Shown here piece after piece: positions 5,208 through 7,571 of a stretch of DNA of 7,571 nucleotides. The translations under genes were made by a program, and so were the position numbers. This DNA is from an uncultured Clostridia bacterium (lineage in GTDB: Bacteria; Bacillota_A; Clostridia; TANB77; CAG-508): NCBI GenBank assembly GCA_944392525.1, contig CALXXB010000057.1, positions 1-7,571 of the forward strand. Direction: 5' to 3'. Under the pieces are notes generated by a model. That model had not been told where the DNA came from. It saw only the letters and a list, made by a program, of their open reading frames with translations, and made no database searches. How positions within the stretch are numbered: position 1 is the first letter of the stretch; every line of letters starts with the position of its first letter.

Positions 5208-6551
5208 TTAAAATCCCTCCTTTTGTGCTTCTTTATCTGATTTTTCTCTTGCAATTATCCTTATTGGCGTTCCATCTAAGCCAAATTCTTTTCTTATTTG
5301 ATTTACTAAATATCTCTCATAAGAAAAATGGAATAATTGTTTATTGTTCACAAATACAACAAATGTTGGTGGTTTTGTTGACACTTGTGTTCCATAATAT
5401 ATTCTTAGTCTTCTTCCTTTATCTGAAGGTGGCTGTACTATTGCTATTGCTTCGTTTATTACTTGATTTAATACAGATGTTTTAATCCTCATACTATTTT
5501 GTTCTGCCACATGATTTATAAGATCAAATAGTTTATTTACTCTTTGCCCTGTTAATGCTGATATAAATATAATAGGTGCATATGATAAATATTTTAACTT
5601 TTGATATATGTCTTTTTTATACTCTTCTAATGTTCCTGTTTCTTTTTCCACAGCGTCCCATTTATTAACGACAATTATTACACCTTTTCCTGCTTCATGT
5701 GCTTCTCCTGCTATTTTTGCATCTTGATCTGTTACACCTTCAACAGCATCTATCATCATTAAGCAAACATCTGCCCTTTCTATTGCTAAAAGAGTTCTCA
5801 TTATACTATATTTTTCTATTGACTCTTTTATTTTACTCTTTTTTCTTACTCCAGCTGTATCTATTAAAATATATTTTCCTTTTTCATTTTCAAATTCAGA
5901 ATCTATTGCATCTCTTGTTGTTCCTGCAATATCACTAACTATTGCTCTATTTTCTCCTAATATTTTATTTATTAAAGAAGATTTTCCAACATTGGGCTTT
6001 CCAATTACTGCAACTTTTATTTTATCGTCTTCATTTTCATTTTCTTCATCTTTAGGAAACTTCTCATATATCTCATCTAATACATCTCCTATTCCTATTG
6101 CATTTGTTGCTGAAATTGGGAAAGGCTCTCCTATTCCTAAATTATAAAATTCATAAATTTCATCTTTATCTTTTTCTATATTATCTGCTTTATTACATAC
6201 GAGTACAATTGGCTTTCCTGATTTTTTTAACATTAAAGCAATTTCTTTATCTGCTGCTGTTACTCCTTGTCTTATATCTGTTAAAAATATTATTACATCT
6301 GCCATCGCTATTGCTAAATTTGCTTGTTCTCTCATTTGAGAAAGTATTATATCATCTGAATCTGGTTCTATTCCTCCTGTATCTATTAAAGTAAAATCTC
6401 TTCCTCTCCAGTTTGTCTCAGCATAAATTCTATCTCTTGTTACTCCTGGAGTATCTTGTACTATTGAAATTCTTGAACCTGCTAAATAATTAAAAAATGT
6501 TGATTTACCTACATTTGGCTTTCCTATTATTGCTACTATTGGTTTTGACAT
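5208..6551 (-). CDS. der: Ribosome-assembly GTPase Der (EngA)
   Basis: Der is a double-GTPase needed for maturation of the 50S ribosomal subunit in the cytoplasm. From the chosen start it has 447 residues, close to the family norm. The first G domain shows GKPNVGKST (10-18), a DTPGVTRD switch block (33-40), DTGG (57-60) and NKAD (120-123). An acidic linker, [11 protein letters not shown] (about 167-177), leads to the second G domain with GKPNVGKSS (184-192), DIAGTTRD (207-214), DTAG (231-234) and NKWD (296-299). The C-terminal KH-like domain follows (about 350-436), with [16 protein letters not shown].

The frame stays open to a TTG at 6572-6570, but that codon has no ribosome site. AAAGGAAA lies 8 bases before ATG 6551-6549, which gives the usual N-terminus [17 protein letters not shown]. 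It is the first gene of the leftward operon. Confidence 0.98.
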
Positions 6552-6557
6552 TGTTCT

Positions 6558-6565
6558 TTTCCTTT
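6558..6565 (-). promoter_or_regulatory. Ribosome binding site that sets the der start at 6551
   Basis: AAAGGAAA on the minus strand has its AAGGA core 8 bases before ATG 6551-6549. The alternative TTG at 6572-6570 lies upstream of this site and lacks a Shine-Dalgarno of its own. It would add seven residues (MKERKRT) before the usual start of the first GTPase domain. Confidence 0.8.
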
Positions 6566-6582
6566 CTTTCAAATATGTGTAT

Positions 6583-6612
6583 AGTATATCATAAATTTAA
6601 CCTAAATAACAA
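6583..6612 (-). promoter_or_regulatory. Promoter of the der-plsY-gpsA-dtd operon
   Basis: On the minus strand, TTGTTA (6612-6607) is followed after 18 bases by TATACT (6588-6583), with TGA directly before it, which makes an extended -10 element. Matches to consensus are 4 of 6 and 5 of 6. The start would fall near 6576, leaving a short leader of about 25 bases before the der ATG. The -35 element begins directly after the terminator stem of the upstream gene. No comparable promoter was found in the short gaps further down the operon. Confidence 0.65.
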
Positions 6613-6613
6613 G

Positions 6614-6654
6614 AAAAAAGTAAAATTTTGAAATATTCAAAACTTTACTTTTTA
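6614..6654 (-). terminator. Intrinsic terminator after pyruvate kinase
   Basis: A long hairpin pairs 6615-6624 with 6644-6653 and, after one mismatch (6625/6643), 6626-6632 with 6636-6642 around an ATA loop. That is 17 pairs, AT-rich. It begins about 30 bases after the pyruvate kinase stop. On the minus strand the stem ends in a run of six T followed by CTTGTTATTT, as expected for an intrinsic terminator. The stem is flanked by A/T runs on both sides, so it could also act on rightward transcripts, but no rightward gene precedes it. Confidence 0.8.
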
Positions 6655-6683
6655 TTATACATATTATATCTTTGTTTCTTTAA

Positions 6684-7571
6684 TTATATTTTTACGCATC
6701 CACCAATAACTTTTCCTTTATTTTGTTTTGGTAAAGCTGATGCTCCTCCAGATAATACAATCATGTCTCCTTCTTCAACTAGACCTTCTGCTTTTAATTT
6801 TTCAATTCCAGCATTTATTGTATCATCAATTGAAGCTTCTCCTTCACAAAGAACTGGTACTGTATTAAATATTAATGATAATTGGTTAAATGTTTTTCTA
6901 TCATCTGTAACTGCAAAAATTGGGCATTTTGGTGCTAATGCAGCTAATTTTACTATTGAATCACCTTTATGTGTATATGCAACTATTGCATCTGCTTGTA
7001 TTTGTTCTGCAGTTATACAAGTTGTATATGCTAAAGCTTGTTCAACATCTTTCTTCTCATGGTCAAAGTTTCTCTTATAGAATCTCTTCCAATATTTTAT
7101 TGAACCTTCTACTGCTTTTGATATCTTAGACATAGCTCTTATACATTCTACTGGATATTTACCCATAGCACATTCACCTGATAACATGATATCACTTGTA
7201 ACATCATATACAGCATTTGCTACGTCACTAACTTCTGCGCGTGTTGGTCTTGGATTTGTTGTCATTGATTCTAACATTTGTGTTGCTGTAACTACTGGTT
7301 TACCAACTTTATTACATTTCTTAATCATTCTCTTTTGATATACTGGTACCATTTCCATTGGAACTTCTACACCCATATCTCCACGAGCTACCATTATTCC
7401 ATCAGATACTTCTAGTATTTCATCAAAATTATCTATACCTTCTTGACATTCAATTTTAGATATTATTTTTATTTTTTCTCCACCATTTTCATCTAGAAGT
7501 TTTCTCATTTCTCTTATATCATCTGCTCTTCTTACAAATGATGCAGCGATATAATCAAATCCACCTTTTGC
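6684..7571 (-). CDS. pyk: Pyruvate kinase, C-terminal part (5' end beyond window)
   Basis: Pyruvate kinase makes pyruvate and ATP from phosphoenolpyruvate and ADP, the last step of glycolysis. The frame is open to the window edge and codes 295 residues here. The visible part begins AKGGFDYIAASFVRRADDIR, so the ATG at 7508-7506 is internal and not the start. About 160-290 N-terminal residues should lie outside.

Active-site blocks of the barrel domain are present: KIECQEG with the catalytic Lys (about 7485), MVARGDMGVEVP with the metal-binding Glu/Asp region, TATQMLESM and PTRAEVSDVANAV. The C-terminal regulatory domain follows and ends at GKVIGGCVKI. This differs from the GTTNLIKVH-type ending of many pyruvate kinases, and no PEP-utiliser extension is attached. 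The gene is followed by its own terminator, so it is separate from the der operon. Confidence 0.97.
   Translation of the reverse strand, partial: AKGGFDYIAASFVRRADDIREMRKLLDENGGEKIKIISKIECQEGIDNFDEILEVSDGIMVARGDMGVEVPMEMVPVYQKRMIKKCNKVGKPVVTATQMLESMTTNPRPTRAEVSDVANAVYDVTSDIMLSGECAMGKYPVECIRAMSKISKAVEGSIKYWKRFYKRNFDHEKKDVEQALAYTTCITAEQIQADAIVAYTHKGDSIVKLAALAPKCPIFAVTDDRKTFNQLSLIFNTVPVLCEGEASIDDTINAGIEKLKAEGLVEEGDMIVLSGGASALPKQNKGKVIGGCVKI

Noticed and set aside
4837..5211. A 124-codon rightward open frame opposite plsY
   Set aside because: plsY carries all three family motifs on the minus strand. The opposite frame has no ribosome site and no recognisable domain.
6628..7080. A 150-codon rightward open frame opposite pyruvate kinase
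   Set aside because: The minus strand encodes conserved pyruvate kinase sequence throughout, and the frame starts inside the terminator hairpin.
1..7571. Reassigned TGA codons, suggested by the absence of TGA stops
   Set aside because: Conserved Trp positions, such as the SWG of GpsA, use TGG, and the genes run without in-frame TGA. Nine or so stops are too few to conclude anything.
1..7571. CRISPR arrays, insertion sequences, integration sites, tRNA genes or phage genes
   Set aside because: No spaced direct repeats, transposase motifs, terminal inverted repeats or tRNA-like cloverleaf sequences were seen on either strand.

Overview
The window reads as chromosomal DNA from an AT-rich, low-GC Gram-positive bacterium, most likely a member of the Clostridia. 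This rests on strong AG-rich Shine-Dalgarno sites, TTG start codons, third codon positions that are mostly A or T, a type A RNase P RNA, and the der-plsY-gpsA gene order common in Firmicutes. No stop codon of an annotated gene is TGA. Most of the window is ordinary housekeeping DNA, and I see no mobile element, CRISPR array, tRNA or phage gene.

Left end (1-500): the 5' part of rnpB runs leftward out of the window. A back-to-back promoter then drives a compact rightward unit: a leader with a hairpin, a 50-residue two-helix membrane protein (279-431) and a strong intrinsic terminator (451-498). This small gene is the least ordinary item here. Its codon use is much richer in G/C at third positions than its neighbour's, and its leader can form alternative pairings that involve the ribosome binding site.

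Middle left (496-1831): a leftward gene for an N-terminally anchored, probably surface-exposed protein with a Ser/Glu/Gln/Asn-rich linker, and a divergent rightward gene for a 93-residue protein of unknown function.

Right part (1839-6612): a leftward operon in the order der (ribosome-assembly GTPase), plsY (acyl-phosphate:glycerol-3-phosphate acyltransferase), an unknown membrane-anchored extracytoplasmic protein, gpsA (glycerol-3-phosphate dehydrogenase), a coiled-coil zinc-ribbon protein with an acidic tail, and dtd (D-aminoacyl-tRNA deacylase). GpsA makes sn-glycerol-3-phosphate and PlsY acylates it, so the operon core supplies the first committed steps of phospholipid synthesis. Der and Dtd serve ribosome assembly and translation quality control. 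A convincing promoter lies just upstream of der, directly after the terminator of the preceding gene.

Right end (6684-7571): the C-terminal two-thirds or so of pyruvate kinase, cut by the window edge, followed by its hairpin terminator.

For three genes (der, the zinc-ribbon gene and the 311-residue anchored protein) the longest open frame overshoots the likely start. Ribosome binding sites place the starts at 6551, 2898 and 1431.
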